A stretch of 64,000 nucleotides of DNA from Glossina fuscipes (Eukaryota > Arthropoda > Insecta > Diptera > Glossinidae). The translations under genes and the position numbers were made by a program. The DNA lies in contig NW_023998414.1 in the NCBI RefSeq assembly GCF_014805625.2, positions 35,849,859-35,913,858 on the forward strand, given 5' to 3'. Positions 47,661 through 61,464 of this stretch are shown here, one piece after another; positions within the stretch are counted from its first letter, which is position 1; every line of letters starts with the position of its first letter. Below the pieces are notes generated by a model, which worked only from the letters and a program-made list of their open reading frames with translations, made no database searches and had not been told where the DNA came from.

Positions 47661-50316
47661 ACAAAAAAGAAGTAGTTTAAATATTTGTGAGGATGGGTGT
47701 GTTTTCGAAATCGCAGTTATAAGCATAGACAAATTTTCTCTCTGTTACATGATAATCCGTTAACCTATATATTTAAATAAATGCAGATGATAGTTTCTTT
47801 TTTCCCATGTTTTTTTTTTTTTTTTTTTTCGAAATGTTTGACATTTTTAATAAATTAATGACATTAAAAATTTTTTAATTAATTTATTATCATATGAAAG
47901 ATCACAGGCCTCACTGTCGCCACATTGATAAATATATGTGCGTACTTTCTCTTTTAATATTTTCCATGTCATTCATTATAATTAGTAATGTATGTGTTTC
48001 GCTTGTGTGCTTAATAAACTTTTTCACTTTTAATTATATATTACATAATATTGCACTTTGAAAACAATGCACATTGCATATAGGAGATACCGTCAGCAGT
48101 TAAGTTATCAAATAAATTGCAAACCATCTAAAATTGAAATGTTCGCAAGCCATGTTTTCTCTGACGACTGCCTTCATATTTTACTGCGGTTTTCGGCCTT
48201 CAGTTGTTTTATTAGTGATTAGTCTTTCCAATTATTTGTAGTATAGAAATTGGTCATCACCTGGGCCCCCCCCTCCCCAGCAGTCTTTAGCAGTGCTCTG
48301 CGAATATTGAAACAGCAAAGGTAAAGCATTCTCACCAAAGGAAACGACTTGTCGTTGTGCTTCTCCGGAAAGTAGCTTTTGCTTGTCAAAATTGCCATCT
48401 AATGTGATCGTTAAGAATAGTGAAAAGTAGTTTGAGTTATATCACATTTGAAACATTAAGTTGATGCAGTGCACGTAAGTGCGTCATCAGGAATTCGGCT
48501 TAGATCTAAACGTGGCCTTTTGTGAACTTTTTGTTCAACTATTTACAAGTTGATGAGTATCAATGCACTTATTTTGACTATTAATGCTTATCTTCTAACT
48601 CTGGTCCAAGTGTATATGCAGGAGAGTCTATACAATATTCAAAGTATTCTTTCATTTATACGATAATGTGGATCGGGCTTTCATCTCTTGTCTCTGCGAC
48701 ATGATGTAAAATTCGAGCACAACTTTCCCGATCGCCATTTTCTTTATTACCTATTTACTCATGGAAATAAGAGAGAGAGAATGCTGAGAGTTGAATGCTT
48801 TAACAAGCACCCAAGCAAACTCTCTTTCCGAACTTTAAGACACTATGTTAGGACTTAGCATAGCAGCTACAAATGCATCAAATTTCAAGTAAACGATTGA
48901 TTGGCAATTATTTGAATCCATTTCCGAAAGTGTACACTTAATAGGAAGGGGCGAAGAAAATCAGTGATCATTTTCAGTGTAGGCCATGTTGAGAAATTTA
49001 TTGCTTATTATCTTCATATTTAATTGCCTGCCATGAACGTTACGTTAGCTCGACTGATTTTTTTTTATAAAAGCAGTTTTTCATCTTTTCCCTGCAAAAT
49101 TCTGCTTGCAATCTCAACCTAATTTTGCCCGCTTTATGAACAGAAAATTCATTCCATGCAGGATATTGATTCACATTTTGATGAAAATCACAGGTTTAGT
49201 CTACCGATAACCTTCATGTGCATGCTAAATTAATTAAAGGGTGAAAGCTACTGTAAAAGCTTAAAAAAACGCGATTTTTTAAAATATTTTTCTCGGAATA
49301 GATAAAAAGAAAAAAACTGCTAACTAAGTCTAATAATATTCGAGGAGATTATTAGGCATATTTTGAAATATCAAAGAAACAAAAATAAAAGACTTTATAT
49401 ATATATGAAATGGTTGGATGAATGTGTGTACAAAGGCACATAACATACAATAGTTGAAACGTTATAACGTAGTCATAGTAAATTTTACTGACCGCTGAGT
49501 TGAAAATACGAAATTTGAAGTTATTTGCTGAAGCAATGCCTGCAGGAGCAAGAATTTTTTTCGTTTTCTACAAATGGTCGTTGGATGTTGACGGTGGTGC
49601 TATTAAAAAATATTTTAATAATTTCAAAGAAAAGATCTGTTTTGAATCTTGAATTCAAATGACTTTGGATGAGACTTCAGATGAGAAAGAGTTTTTATTT
49701 ACGAAAATTTCGTTGCATAATTTGGTAGAAATTTTTCTTTAAGTCGACCAATCAACAAAACGCTATAGACTTCATCAGAGACTGGTGGCATAAGAAAGTA
49801 TAGCTGAAATTTAAAGTTTAAAGATCGGTTGAGCATTGAAAGCGCTACAATTGCGGTCAGGTTCCGTAAAAAGATCACACACACACACACACACAGATTC
49901 GCACACTTTTGCTATATTTTGTTTTCCCTTACAATTTATTCAGAGTTTTTCTGGTTAGAATACATGTTAGTGTTGGCTGGAGCAGTAGCTTTCGTTGTGA
50001 ATAATTCATAAATATTGTTTTTATATATATATATCAAGATAATACGACAGACTATTATATAAATGTGTTATGACTGTAATACTCTACAATTTGGGTAACA
50101 AAATTTGTATTGTATGCTTACTTACCTCACTCATAACATTGGTTGTGAAATATCGTAAACAAAAACTGTAAAGATATTTACTTGTACATAAATACTTCGA
50201 TGATGAATGTGAGTAAAGAAATTTATTAAAACATAAAATAAAGATGATCTTCATAATAACGTAACAAACCGTAGATTATGTATTTATATGCATATGTATG
50301 AATATATGAATATATA

Positions 50317-50350
<34 letters not shown>

Positions 50351-51007
50351 TGGTTGTCTTAAGATTTCCATCAAAGTTGTTCAGTTTTGTGGTTGTGAAA
50401 TTTATTTTGTTATAAATTGCAAGTAAATACAAAATAGTTACAAAACACGTTCATATAAATGCATGCATATAAGCAAATAAATCAACATAAGGAAAATTCT
50501 CCATGAAAATAACTATGCATTCGCATATGTACATAATTTGTGCTTGTGAGAGAGAGAATATATAATAATAATATCTGTATTTATCTATGCATGTTTATAG
50601 ATCTGTGTTTTGTTAAATTTTCTACACTAGCACAACTATCCGAGTAGAGTAAGTTCCTTACTCAGTTATAACTTATAGCAGCAGCAAGCAATTCAACTTG
50701 AAAAATGTTTTACGAGTTGAGAGTGGTGTTGTTGTTTTCCTTTTTATTTTTTTTTATTTTTTTTTATTTTATTTTTTGTAAATATGCATGTGTGTAAACA
50801 CTAGAAATCTCTTACAATAAACCAACGTTAAATAGACTAAAAGAGAATAATGTTAACCTGTCCCTTTTTCACAAAACGAAAAAGACATAGAGATAGAGAA
50901 TAGTGCACAATAGGAAAGATGGGTTGTGGTAAGCAAATCAAATTTACACAAAACTTTTATAAGAAACTGTTCTTTTCATAACTGCACGCATTATAATATA
51001 ATATAAC

Positions 51008-51038
<31 letters not shown>

Positions 51039-51139
51039 AATATGTACTTAGGCATTATTATGCAAAATAGTTCTAGTAGTGAATCAGTCTGCTTTAATTC
51101 TAAGGTTTAAGAATTCATATCTTTTATCACTTGTCGTAC
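47661..51139. other. No gene seen
   Basis: T runs near 47811, (CA)n near 49877-49896 and (TA)n at 50326-50347 and 51008-51031. No exon or mobile element was recognised by eye. Confidence 0.6.
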
Positions 51140-51485
51140 AAGGTATATTAAGTTTGCGCGGATATATATGTCATACCGAGAAGGACTTAAGCAATAGACT
51201 CAATTTCTAAATTGATTTAAGCTGGTCTATCCTTCTCTCCGCACGATCAATGTGGACCGTATAATGCTTTAATTCGAAAAAGTTTTTTCCTTAAAAAAAA
51301 AAAATTCGAAATTTGCAAAAAGTCTGGACAAATTAATTTAATGTAAAAAATTTGGATTTGATTGGCCAATACTTTTGAATCAGCCTTTATAAGGCGAGAG
51401 GTTCTAATATTTTAATGTTTGATAATAAAGATTAGTTTACAAGTTGAACGGCAGTTCACGCTTTTGGGGCCCCCATGAACGCTCC
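51140..51485 (+). repeat. Dispersed repeat family A, copy 6
   Basis: The head AAGGTATATTAAGTTTGCGC and GGATATATATGTCATACCGA match the 47.3-kb copy, followed by TTTAAGCTGGTCTATCC. A short isolated head fragment of the same kind (TTTGCGCGGGTATATCG) occurs near 52640-52690. The 3' half is too diverged to align by eye. Confidence 0.55.
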
Positions 51486-51817
51486 TGAACAAGGTTAAAT
51501 TTTTTGTGTATTATTATGATTTGAATGAATTAGGCGAAGCAGTGTAGAGGGATTCCATGTTCGATGTGCCTCGATTATATGATTTTTATTTACGTTTGGA
51601 TAGATTTTTGATTTTGACATATATCAAGACGTACATATGCTATGCTATCAAAAGAACTTATTTCAAATATTTCATATAAGCGACATACACACAAACGGAA
51701 TTACAAATGTTATTTGCTTTCAGCGTTAAAGGCTAACTTTTCCTTTTATTTACCTTTCATTTAGATCCGAAAGGTTATCGGGCAAAATGGAAGTCAAAAC
51801 ACTAGAGGCATTATCAG

Positions 51818-51819
<2 letters not shown>

Positions 51820-51859
<40 letters not shown>
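51820..51859. repeat. (TA)n microsatellite
   Basis: About 19 uninterrupted AT units. Similar tracts occur near 21456, 39047, 47090, 50326, 51008, 57627 and 57964. Confidence 0.9.
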
Positions 51860-51861
<2 letters not shown>

Positions 51862-54129
51862 AGTTTAAGCGTAACATCCGACGAGAACCGAGTATGCGAT
51901 TATTGAATTAAAGGAAGAAACTGCCTTTTAAGCATAGTGCAATAAAAATTGGTATCAGTATTGATTTATCCGCTTACTTATACTGTGCGTAAAGTGCAAA
52001 TACTTTTATTGAAAGAGGAACTAAACTAAATTATAACGAAGGACTAATGCCGATGTTGATAATTTTTATATATACGTTATTGCGATTTTCTCGGAAAGAA
52101 GGATTTTTTCAACTGCACGCGATACAATGAAAACAGCAACGAGCTCTGGAGGATATGAAAACTTTCGCTTGTGTTTATTCTCAACTATTATTAAATCATT
52201 CCTTACGGTTGAAAGCATTAATGCTTAATAACGGTATAAGATGAGAGGAGAAGCGCCTTCCTAGCAAAATTCCGTACATGGATTGGAAACCTCTGCTCAT
52301 TGAAAATATTGTGAAAATTGTTTCCTTTTTTTATTTATTTATTTATTTTATTTTATTGTTTTTTTTTTTCCCTAACTTCATACACATTTGGCCTTTTCTA
52401 CACATCCCAGTGAATTTCCGTTTGTTAAATTAACTGAATAACTGAAGAAGCAGAAGAAGAAAACAAGAAGAAACCTTTTTTTTAGAATAGTTAGTTAGCA
52501 AAGAAAGTAAGTGTTTTTACCAAAATTTTCACGCATGTGTAAATGTGCGCATAATTATTTATTTAGCTAATGTAAGAGCATGTATTACAATTTTGCTATA
52601 ATGCTGTGCTCAAAAAGTAAGACCAATATTCAAAGTTAATTTGCGCGGGTATATCGTATATCAGAAATATATTTTCTCGATTTTTACTATTTGTGATATT
52701 GTTGTTGTCTAAAGAAATTGCGAAATGATCATCGAACGGATTATTACGGAAAATCGCCATCCGATCAATCGATCGAATAAACAGTGACAAAATCGCCAGT
52801 AACTTCTTCTTTTCGATTATTGTGGTATTGTGCACTATGGACTCTTTTCGTCGACGCAAAGCTTACTTATTGATCAATTAGTTATGGCCTATTTTAGCTT
52901 TTATAATAATCGATCACATTTTTTATTGCAAAACCAGTCTCTTCATCTGACCTCTGTATCGAGATATTCACCACGCAATTGCAAGGTCATCCTTAAAAAC
53001 TGTACATTACCTCCATAAGCCTGTGCTTTCAATACAGTGTAACAACAGCACTTCAAACTCTTTTCGTAAGATTTTCACAGCATCCATATGTTTGGAAGAA
53101 CTTTAAAGCGTTTGAAAAAACAATATTCGGTTAACGCGTTCGATACCAACCGTTACATATATGTAATATAGGACAGCTCGCCATCACATATGTATGACAG
53201 ATGCTTTTTAAACAATTTTCTAAGGAATATTTAATCGCGTTATGTCTTGAAGGAAATTTGTTAAATTCTAAAGCGAGAAAATGTTTGAAAAACGAAAGGG
53301 GTCGGCCTACATCTACGTCGATTATCAAGTCAATGGCAAGTGTATAGCGAATTTACAGTACCCGCTGGAATGTACGATTTTCTTAGTATCGAATGAGAAA
53401 TCCTTAGCTGTGATTGATGTTTAGCCCAGGAGCCTCTTCTGGTGGCGAATGGGTTTTTATTTTAAATCAACTTCCCATTCTCCGTAGATTTAACTTTAAT
53501 TATCATGTAAGTTTAGAAGGAGGTTCTTCAGCAATTTATTGACCGTTCGCTAAATACATTAAAGACACTAAGCGGCTAAATTACTCCATTCTATACAAAT
53601 TCGAAAAGAAAAGGACAGTTAGTCAATGCTTTCACAAACTGGCCTCAAAATCCCTTCCTATTGCACTCACTCCCAATGAATCGGGGCATTGCTACACTTC
53701 AGACCTTATAATAGTTACATATTGTCACACTCGCATCAAATTGTAAATCAATTTAACAGTGTCCACCTATTTATGCTTGCTTGGGTACATCCGTTCAGTA
53801 GTCGTCTTTTTCTGGAATGCTTAAGATTGTAAAGGTTGAAAGAGAAGAGCAAGTGGAGCTGAACCTGCTCGTATATGTATAGTCCTAGCCCGTGGCCGTA
53901 AGTCATATTTGAAATCGTGTACGAATATTTTCTCGACCGACTAAGAAGCCAATAAAAAAATTATCAATACAGGATTGATCGTGATCGACTTGGAAAAGCT
54001 CTACTTAAATACATGTTACGCATAAGTTTTTACTTTTATTTACTTGGTCCGCTAAGCCAATCCATGTTCTTAGATAAATAGTGAATGTAGCCAATACTGT
54101 AAAAGCGCTGTGTGATTAGAGGATGTAAA

Positions 54130-54164
54130 GGAAGAAAGAAAGAAAGAAAGAAAGAAAGAGATAG

Positions 54165-54215
<51 letters not shown>

Positions 54216-54290
54216 TAGAGATAGATAGATAGAGAGAGAGAGAAAGAGAAAGAGAAAGAGAGAGAGATAGAGATAGAAAGAGATAGAATA
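54130..54290. repeat. Compound (GAAA)n-(GATA)n-(GA)n microsatellite
   Basis: About six GAAA units, then TAGA units and GA runs, repeated in alternation. It has the same building blocks as the tract at 20.4-20.5 kb. The minus-strand SLSLSIYL frame is an artefact. Confidence 0.93.
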
Positions 54291-55558
54291 TAATTAGAGA
54301 AAGCCATTATGATTATTATTATTATTACTTAATTCAACTACTGGCACCTGCCCGTCTTCTCTCCAAAAACCTATGATCATCGCTATCGTTCCTAATTGCA
54401 AACTTTGACTCTTCCTCAGACTCATTAGGTACTACACTGCCAGTGCGTTTATTGGAGTTACTCGCGAACTCAAATCCAAGGCTATCGAGCTTTCTTCGGC
54501 CGACATATCCGCATCAAGCCTACATGCGTGACCGTTGTCGGAATATCCGGCACGGCACGTAAGTCAATACAATTTCATCTGGCCGCCATCCCTCTTACCT
54601 CCTATCCAGCATTTCCCCATTATTTTAAACATTTTGGTTAGGTACAGCTCGTAAAAAAAGAAAAAAGAAAAAAAAAATTTAAATTGTGTTACGATTTATG
54701 ATTACTTGTGTAGGGCATAAAAATTGTATGTAAATGAAATATGCAAGAGAAAAAAAATTACGAATTTAATTCATTAATTGCTGTAATAAAACAATACGGT
54801 ACTCTTGCGTTAATGTTAATGTTAAGCATCGCCATTAAAATATATTATAAAAAAAAAAAAATAAAACGAAAGACAAAAAAAAAAAAGCAGTTGCAATAAT
54901 TTTAAATAGTTAACAATAACAATAATAGCGTTGTACCTGCCTGTGGTTCGTTTTTTATTTTGTTTTTTTTTTCCCGCCTTTTTTTTCTTGTGTTTTTTTT
55001 TTTTTTTTTTTTTGCATTTACGTTAGTAAATATATTATGCATTATGTTTAAACATCAATTATTTATCACTTGCATTACTGTATTTATAATATTTGCAATG
55101 AAATCTGTACTAACACGAAGTAAATTATTAACAAAAATTATATAATTAATGGACATGTTTACATAGGTAGCCAATATTTACATATTGTTATGTGACATGG
55201 TATTATACGTTAAGAGTAAATTAATTATTCCGAATGCTTCGATTTCCTTTTTTTTTGTTTTTTTAATAAAACATAAATTATTCCTTTTATTGCTTGTCCC
55301 GTGGCGATGATATCCGTGAAGAATGCACCAAGTATATGAAAATTCCTTTATTCTGTGTACTATTAGAATGTAAAAAAAAAAAATCTTGAATAAAAATTTT
55401 TCATCAAAAAAATGCTAAGAATTGCTAATTACTTATGCAGGCGATCCTTAGCTAGACACCTATCCTCCTAAAGTGATCCATCATTCAGTGAATTCAGTGT
55501 CAAGTGTGCAAATAGTTTGCTTTAAAATAATGCTTTTTATGTAAAAATCGATGACAGA

Positions 55559-55586
55559 ATTATTATTATTATTATTATTATTATTA
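55559..55586. repeat. (ATT)n microsatellite
   Basis: About nine ATT units; no SINE body adjoins it, unlike the ATT tail at 62.8 kb. Confidence 0.85.
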
Positions 55587-55769
55587 CTTTTTTTCTTTGA
55601 CCCATCACGGAAGGATGACGAGTATATTGATTTTGTGAAAACGTTTGCAACGGCGAAAAGGCCGCTTAAGAGACCACATAATGTGCATATATATTTTCTT
55701 GATCAGCATTAAATTCTGAATCGGTTTTAAGCATGTCCATCTGTCTACTGTCTATTTATCTTTCTTTAG

Positions 55770-55819
55770 CATCACGACGATGCGTATACAAGATTCGATC
55801 ACGACCAAATATATGTTTC

Positions 55820-55855
<36 letters not shown>
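55770..55855 (+). repeat. Family B terminal hairpin module followed by poly-T
   Basis: GATGCGTATACAAGATTCGA and TCACGACCAAATATATG, then TTTCTTAC and a run of about 30 T, follow the same plan as the 15.3-kb and 40.4-kb ends. The rest of the element is not recognisable upstream. Confidence 0.45.
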
Positions 55856-56992
55856 ATGGGTTTATATCAGAGCATTATCTTGCGCTTAATGCGGTATTCA
55901 GATGAGGCTTGCCGAGTTTGAATGTTTTATCATTATTCAATCTGATGGGAAGAAGTAGAAAAAGCTTCTTTTTTTTTCCATCAAATTCTTGTAGTAAATC
56001 TGTTTTGATGTATTTTAAGATTTCCTCAGATTATTAACGGTTTTTGCAACGCTCGTAGAGTGACTTGTAAGCGATTAGATTATTATTGAACCCAATCTTC
56101 CCAACTATTTCATCCTCATCTTACAAACAGGTTTTAATTAAACTTTGCTATGGGACATGTGTGTCTTTAGAAATTTTACTATTCTTGTTTTGTAAGTCCA
56201 AACAATAGGCCTTAAAGAGTCGTTAAAATGTAGACGTCTTCTTACTTCATCGATTAAATCACTAAGAATTTCGCACAAAATATTGATTTTAATTATTTTA
56301 TGTTTAGTTATAACTAAAAAAGATTTGTCATCGACCGAACTCATCAACCGATGAGTTGTAATGGTCCGACCGAAAGATGGACCAATCTATACAACTGTAT
56401 GCTGGTCGATGAAGAATTGCATATATTTGAAAAATTCCGGGAATCGATTTCAATCTTTGTGAACTCTCTCAAGCGGCCCAGTCACCTCATCTTATAGCGG
56501 AACAAAATCGCCCGTGAATTACCCTGCACTATTGCTCAGCGACTAGTAGTCGATGCAGTGCGCGCGTGTAAGAAATTAAGTTAAACAAAACACTATATGA
56601 GTAGACATAACAGAGAAAGACGGACACATAGGCTTAAATCGAGAATCGGGAAATTATTCAAGGGGGAGTTACTACGAACAGCCCCTGTGCCACAAACAAC
56701 CCGTATGAGATTTATGAAATTTACTTGACGTACCTCAAAGTTTCATTTTTCATCATCAGATCAATGTGATTTTATTATATACATATATTTGTATATCGTC
56801 AGGTACGCGACAGAAGTTGGAGAAGGTGAACTGCCCGGATTTGAAATATTGAAATTTAAAAATATTTTTCCAATGCTCGATACGATGCGGATAGCAAAAG
56901 TCTTAACCATAATTGCGATGCAGGAATGGTCTCAATCCGCCTAACAATACATCAACAATTATTGGGAGTGTGAAGGATTGATCATTCATTGA

Positions 56993-57400
56993 TCATTCAA
57001 AATATTGGCCATCGTTAGCTACTACCGCATTTTGCCCGTCTTCCTGATGGCATATAAATTTTACTTTGCAAGACCTATGGGCTTGTTGGGGCTATCGATG
57101 TAATTAATAATTTTTTGCTGTTGTCATGAGAAAAGATAAACGATAAGTCATCGAACGACACAACAAACGGTAATCAGCTTCTGGACTTATGTAATATGTA
57201 AGTAATAATGGGAAGAAGTCTTATCACATTGTCAGATCTTTTTGATTCTGTTTCTCTTGATATTCGACTCAATTGCATCAGTTGTTATTGGTAGTGTTCC
57301 CCTTGTAATGGTTCTATTGTTTTTCACAGCTCATAATTGGCAAAACCAAGACGATGCAGTGTTTCGCCTGTCGTGTATCATGGACAAGTAATTAAGCGGA
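56993..57400 (-). pseudogene. C-terminal remnant of a third mariner-like transposase
   Basis: The minus-strand frame ends NAVVANDGQYFE and stop (TGA at 56995-56993), the typical C-terminus of a mariner transposase. Upstream on the minus strand, ENNRTITRGTLP-like and DAIES-like stretches correspond to the region after the second catalytic residue, but stops and frameshifts interrupt them. Mariners usually have about 350 residues; fewer than 140 residues' worth is recognisable. It is too decayed to assign to a subfamily. Confidence 0.55.
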
Positions 57401-57616
57401 CGGGGATATGTAATTAAATCTATTTAGGATCCAAGCTTTATTAGGAATGTGTTCGTACAATGTCTTGTGTAACAAACGTAATGAGAAAATTAATATATCT
57501 TTACTGTTAGAGGGGTGAGCGTTGAAATTTTAATGATGACTACCTTAACTGACTTTAAGCAGATGCTTATAGAAATGCGGAAAAATTATCTTTTACTCCT
57601 CTTCAGAGTATATATT

Positions 57617-57654
<38 letters not shown>

Positions 57655-57959
57655 AATTTTTTATTTTTACATTTTGAATAAACAGGTTCTACACATATCG
57701 CGTACGTGTACGTTAAAGTGTTGAAATTGAAAAAAACCGCCTATATTAACAAAAAGTTATGTTTTGTAACTTTCACCTCGAAAAGATATGAGTTGTTTTG
57801 CGTACATCGATGGGCATACACGCTTAGATGTAATGTAACAAAGAGATGTCTGAACTGCGGTAAATTTCTTATAAATGAGTAAACAATTAACATCGATAAA
57901 CAAACAGACAAAATTACGTATATACACTATAAACATTAACATACATATAGGCTCCTAAA

Positions 57960-57997
<38 letters not shown>

Positions 57998-58566
57998 CGT
58001 GTGTATGTTATAATATAAGATCAACTGAATTAATCATCGATTTTCTTTTTAAAAGGGAATTTTAATGTTATGCAATCGAGCCGCTACGACATAATAATGA
58101 AATTTATGCAAAAGAAAAATAAAAGGAATGAAAGCAATAATGATTACAAACCCGTTTCATAATAAATATGTACGGGAGTGTTTTTTACGAAATTAGTTAA
58201 AAGATATCCAAGTTATGTACGCAAGTGACCGCATTATTTGCTTAAGATGCTTTGTATCTTTGAAAACTATAGATTTAGGAGAAAGTTGTTTCGTCAAATT
58301 CTTTTGTACAGAGATTGGCGTCTTGGGCTGCTTCGAAAATAGAAATTTGAATCTTAGCACCATCTTAGCACTTTACCGATCGATGGTCAGTTAATAGTTT
58401 TTATGTACGCTGACGCTTTCATACCAGCAGTCTATTAATAGCGATTTAATCTAGACATAGAAGAGAACCACAATTACTTCGCACGAAAATCTGCATCGCG
58501 GTGCCACGGTAGATCTACGACAGATCGACCCATCGGTCAAAAGTTGTCGATTAGATATATTTAAAA

Positions 58567-58623
58567 CAAGTTAAAAGATTATATTCGACCTTGACCGAAT
58601 CCTTTACCCTTTGCATTTATAAC

Positions 58624-58671
<48 letters not shown>
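58567..58671 (-). repeat. Family B terminal module (minus strand) beside a 46-nt poly-A run
   Basis: The minus strand reads GGGTAAAGGATTCGGTCAAG and GTCGAATATAATC, the same hairpin module in reverse orientation. To its right lies an uninterrupted A run at 58626-58671. Confidence 0.45.
58626..58671. repeat. 46-nt poly-A run
   Basis: The longest homopolymer in the window. The length is likely to vary and may be imprecise in the assembly. Confidence 0.95.
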
Positions 58672-58673
<2 letters not shown>

Positions 58674-58679
58674 AAAGAA

Positions 58680-58990
58680 CTAAATTTTCATGCTCGATAT
58701 TATGGAGTAGGTGCGGCTGGTTGTTTTTTTTATTATCAAAATAAAATTTTGTGTCGCATAGGCGTGTGGGCGTTGCAGGCTTCCTTCGAAGAGTTCAAGT
58801 AACTTTCAAATTCTTTTGCAAATTTGTAGGCGATACCTTCGTTTTCGCGAACGCGAGAATGTTTACCATAAATACTATACAATTGCGCAGACAGACAGAC
58901 AGACAGACGATTAGACCGACATGTCACAATTTGAAATTGGCCAAAAATTTGTAGACTTTATGGGGTTTATGAAACTTGTCTGTTCTGCGT
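58680..58990 (+). repeat. Dispersed repeat family B, copy (partial)
   Basis: It shares ATATTATGGAGTAGGTGCGG, GGCGTGTGGGCGTTGC and (CAGA)n followed by CGATTAGACCGACATG with the 32.4-kb copy and with the one that follows. The short ORFs on both strands are shadows of it. Confidence 0.5.
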
Positions 58991-59019
58991 CTTATTAAGG
59001 TATTGAAAAAATAAATTAA

Positions 59020-59515
59020 ATTTTGATACACTATAATATGGTGTAGGCGTGGTCAATTATTTCCATTTTTATGCATAGACGCTAGAGCATCGCCTATAGA
59101 AATTTCAATTTAAATCTTTGTACATTTATCTGCTACAATTTGTGAGTAACGAGCAAACAACCATTATTTTAGTCCTTTGAATAACATAAGTGTTTTCAAT
59201 TTACGTAGTACTGTAGATGTGTCCTTCAACCGATTTGGGTCATTTTTAATGCTGACAAGCGCGGAAGAACTTCCAATGCTGCTGGCGAACTTGAAGCCGG
59301 TAGCTTCATTTTTATGGCCAGGAGAATGATTAAAACAGACATTACACGGACGGACAGACGGACGGACGGCTTTGATCGATTTACAATTTGATCCTGCTCA
59401 AGAATATGTACACTTTGTGAGATCCCTGACGCTTCCGGCTGGTTATTGCACACATTTGACAAAATGAATAAACTCTCTATCCTTCGCTGATGGGCATAAA
59501 AAAAAATCTTAAATA
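59020..59515 (+). repeat. Dispersed repeat family B, copy (long)
   Basis: It starts ATACACTATAATATGGTGTA and GGCGTGGTC. It continues with ACAGACATTACACGGACGGA, GATTTACAATTTGATCCTGC, TCAAGAATATGTACACTTTG and ACGCTTCCGGCTGGTTATTG, and then GACAAAATGAATAAACTC. This is the best match in the window to the widespread fly phrase TGATCCTGATCAAGAATAT. The 121-codon minus-strand frame over it is not a gene. Confidence 0.65.
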
Positions 59516-61403
59516 GATGAATTTGTAAATCCGATCTAGTATATGTTACTACCATTTTGAAACACATAGAAGGTATAAATAACATCGTCAAACAACAATG
59601 TCAACATTTTTTACTCGAAATCCCTCAATCTTCATTAGACATCTTTTGAATGTTTTCCCAAAACTCGAGAAATTTCAGAATTCGCATAATTTATGCTTTG
59701 AGTAGCATTCGCTGAAGATATTCGCTTCATTAGGACGTTTGTGATTGTTATTACCTTAAGATGATAGGTTCCGCAAATTCGCAAATAATTTTTAAGTTTT
59801 CTCACTTCAATTTTCAGGTTTTGGTTTTTTTTTTTTTTTTTTTTTTTGGAAACGAAACTAAACATACTGAAATCAAGATAGGTTTCTATTAACTATAACT
59901 AAGCAAATTCTCAGATGCGATGATTAATAAAAGATCGTAGAGAGGCAGCACAAAGCGCCCTATACATAAATAATATAAAACAGTCGACTTTTTTAGATCG
60001 AGCGATTGAGTGTTACGTGAGCTTTCTTTAATTATTCCATTATCTAAATTAACAGACACGGAACTATGTCTGCACCAAATTACGGAATGAATGATCAAAG
60101 AATTTCTATTGTTAGTTCATCTTCAACATTTCATATTCATTTTTATTCATCTTATGAATTTCTCCTACGGTAAGTGGTGTAGGAAATTTTTGTGATTTTT
60201 GTTTTCCTAGCTTCGTGTCATTTGTAATGATCTAAATATAAAATACAATAACTCGTTCTATTCCTATCTCTTTCTCACTCACAATGTTTTTAAGTAAAGA
60301 TCTCTTCGTTTGCTCCGCTCTTTGTCTAAATGTTGTGGTATACTTATCTGTCACACTATACAGAAACTCCCACTGCTAACTACGTGGAGGCACAATAAAT
60401 GTTTGAGAATATTTAGCATATTTGGGGGCGAGTTTGGCGTTCATATATTCTAGGTTATAGCATTTCTGAAGCCATATCAAAAATCTGAAATTGCGTAGCG
60501 TCTGTGGAAATTGTTTTAGCTCAATTTGTACAAAGCATTCTTTTAGCGCTTGCACTCTGGACCTGTGCATGAGAGCTAATAGCAATAATTTAGTTTTATT
60601 TGCTCATGCTTCCGAATATATACTTTAATTGGCAAAGACAAAAACCTTAAAAATTGCGGTCTATCTTCACTTCGGTGTGTGCTATTACTACGAATGTGTA
60701 TGCATGCGAGCCTAAATAAACTCGCCCTTTCCAACTGTTTTTGCGTATTACTATTTATACCTGTTCAGTGTTGGAATCAATTGTATTACGTAAGACTGTT
60801 TAATCTCATTAGTGCACGCACACAGCAGTTAGTTAGATTTGTAACGATCCCCGACAAAACCAACAAAAAATCTATGCTCAAGTTATATTATAACAATAAA
60901 ATCATTATATATGGGCAAATCGCGCCATGAGATACCCTACATTTCTTCACTTAATAGTACTAATTTACTTGTTGACATCATTGTTTACCAAAAATTCTAT
61001 TTTGTCGTACTAAGAGATCCCAAAATCTGAACAGACTTGAGCTCAATTCGGTTAGGTTAAGTTTTTGTCAAGTAAAAATTTTTGATCATATAATTCTAAA
61101 AATATGATATATGAAAAAGGGTTCGGAAGATGGTCCCTTCCTTATCCAAATTAACCGGAATTTTGTTTCTTTTTATATCGAGAAAGAATTTCCCGCCGAC
61201 TTTTGTCAAGAATTGTGAAAAAAAATTGCACTCTTTTTGCAACTAAGACGTTACATGGTGGGTGGTCGTCAAAATGGCCTGATCAAAGTTATTTTTAATT
61301 CGTTCGTGGACCAAAACAAATTAATATACGAAATTTTACTGAAATATTTTAAAACTTGCGACCTTCAAACACGATAACAGACATCAATTGGGAAGACACA
61401 CAC

Positions 61404-61464
<61 letters not shown>

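Noticed and set aside
59226..59591. 121-codon minus-strand frame
   Set aside because: It covers a family B repeat and reads its GGACGGACGG blocks; the other copies do not keep the frame.
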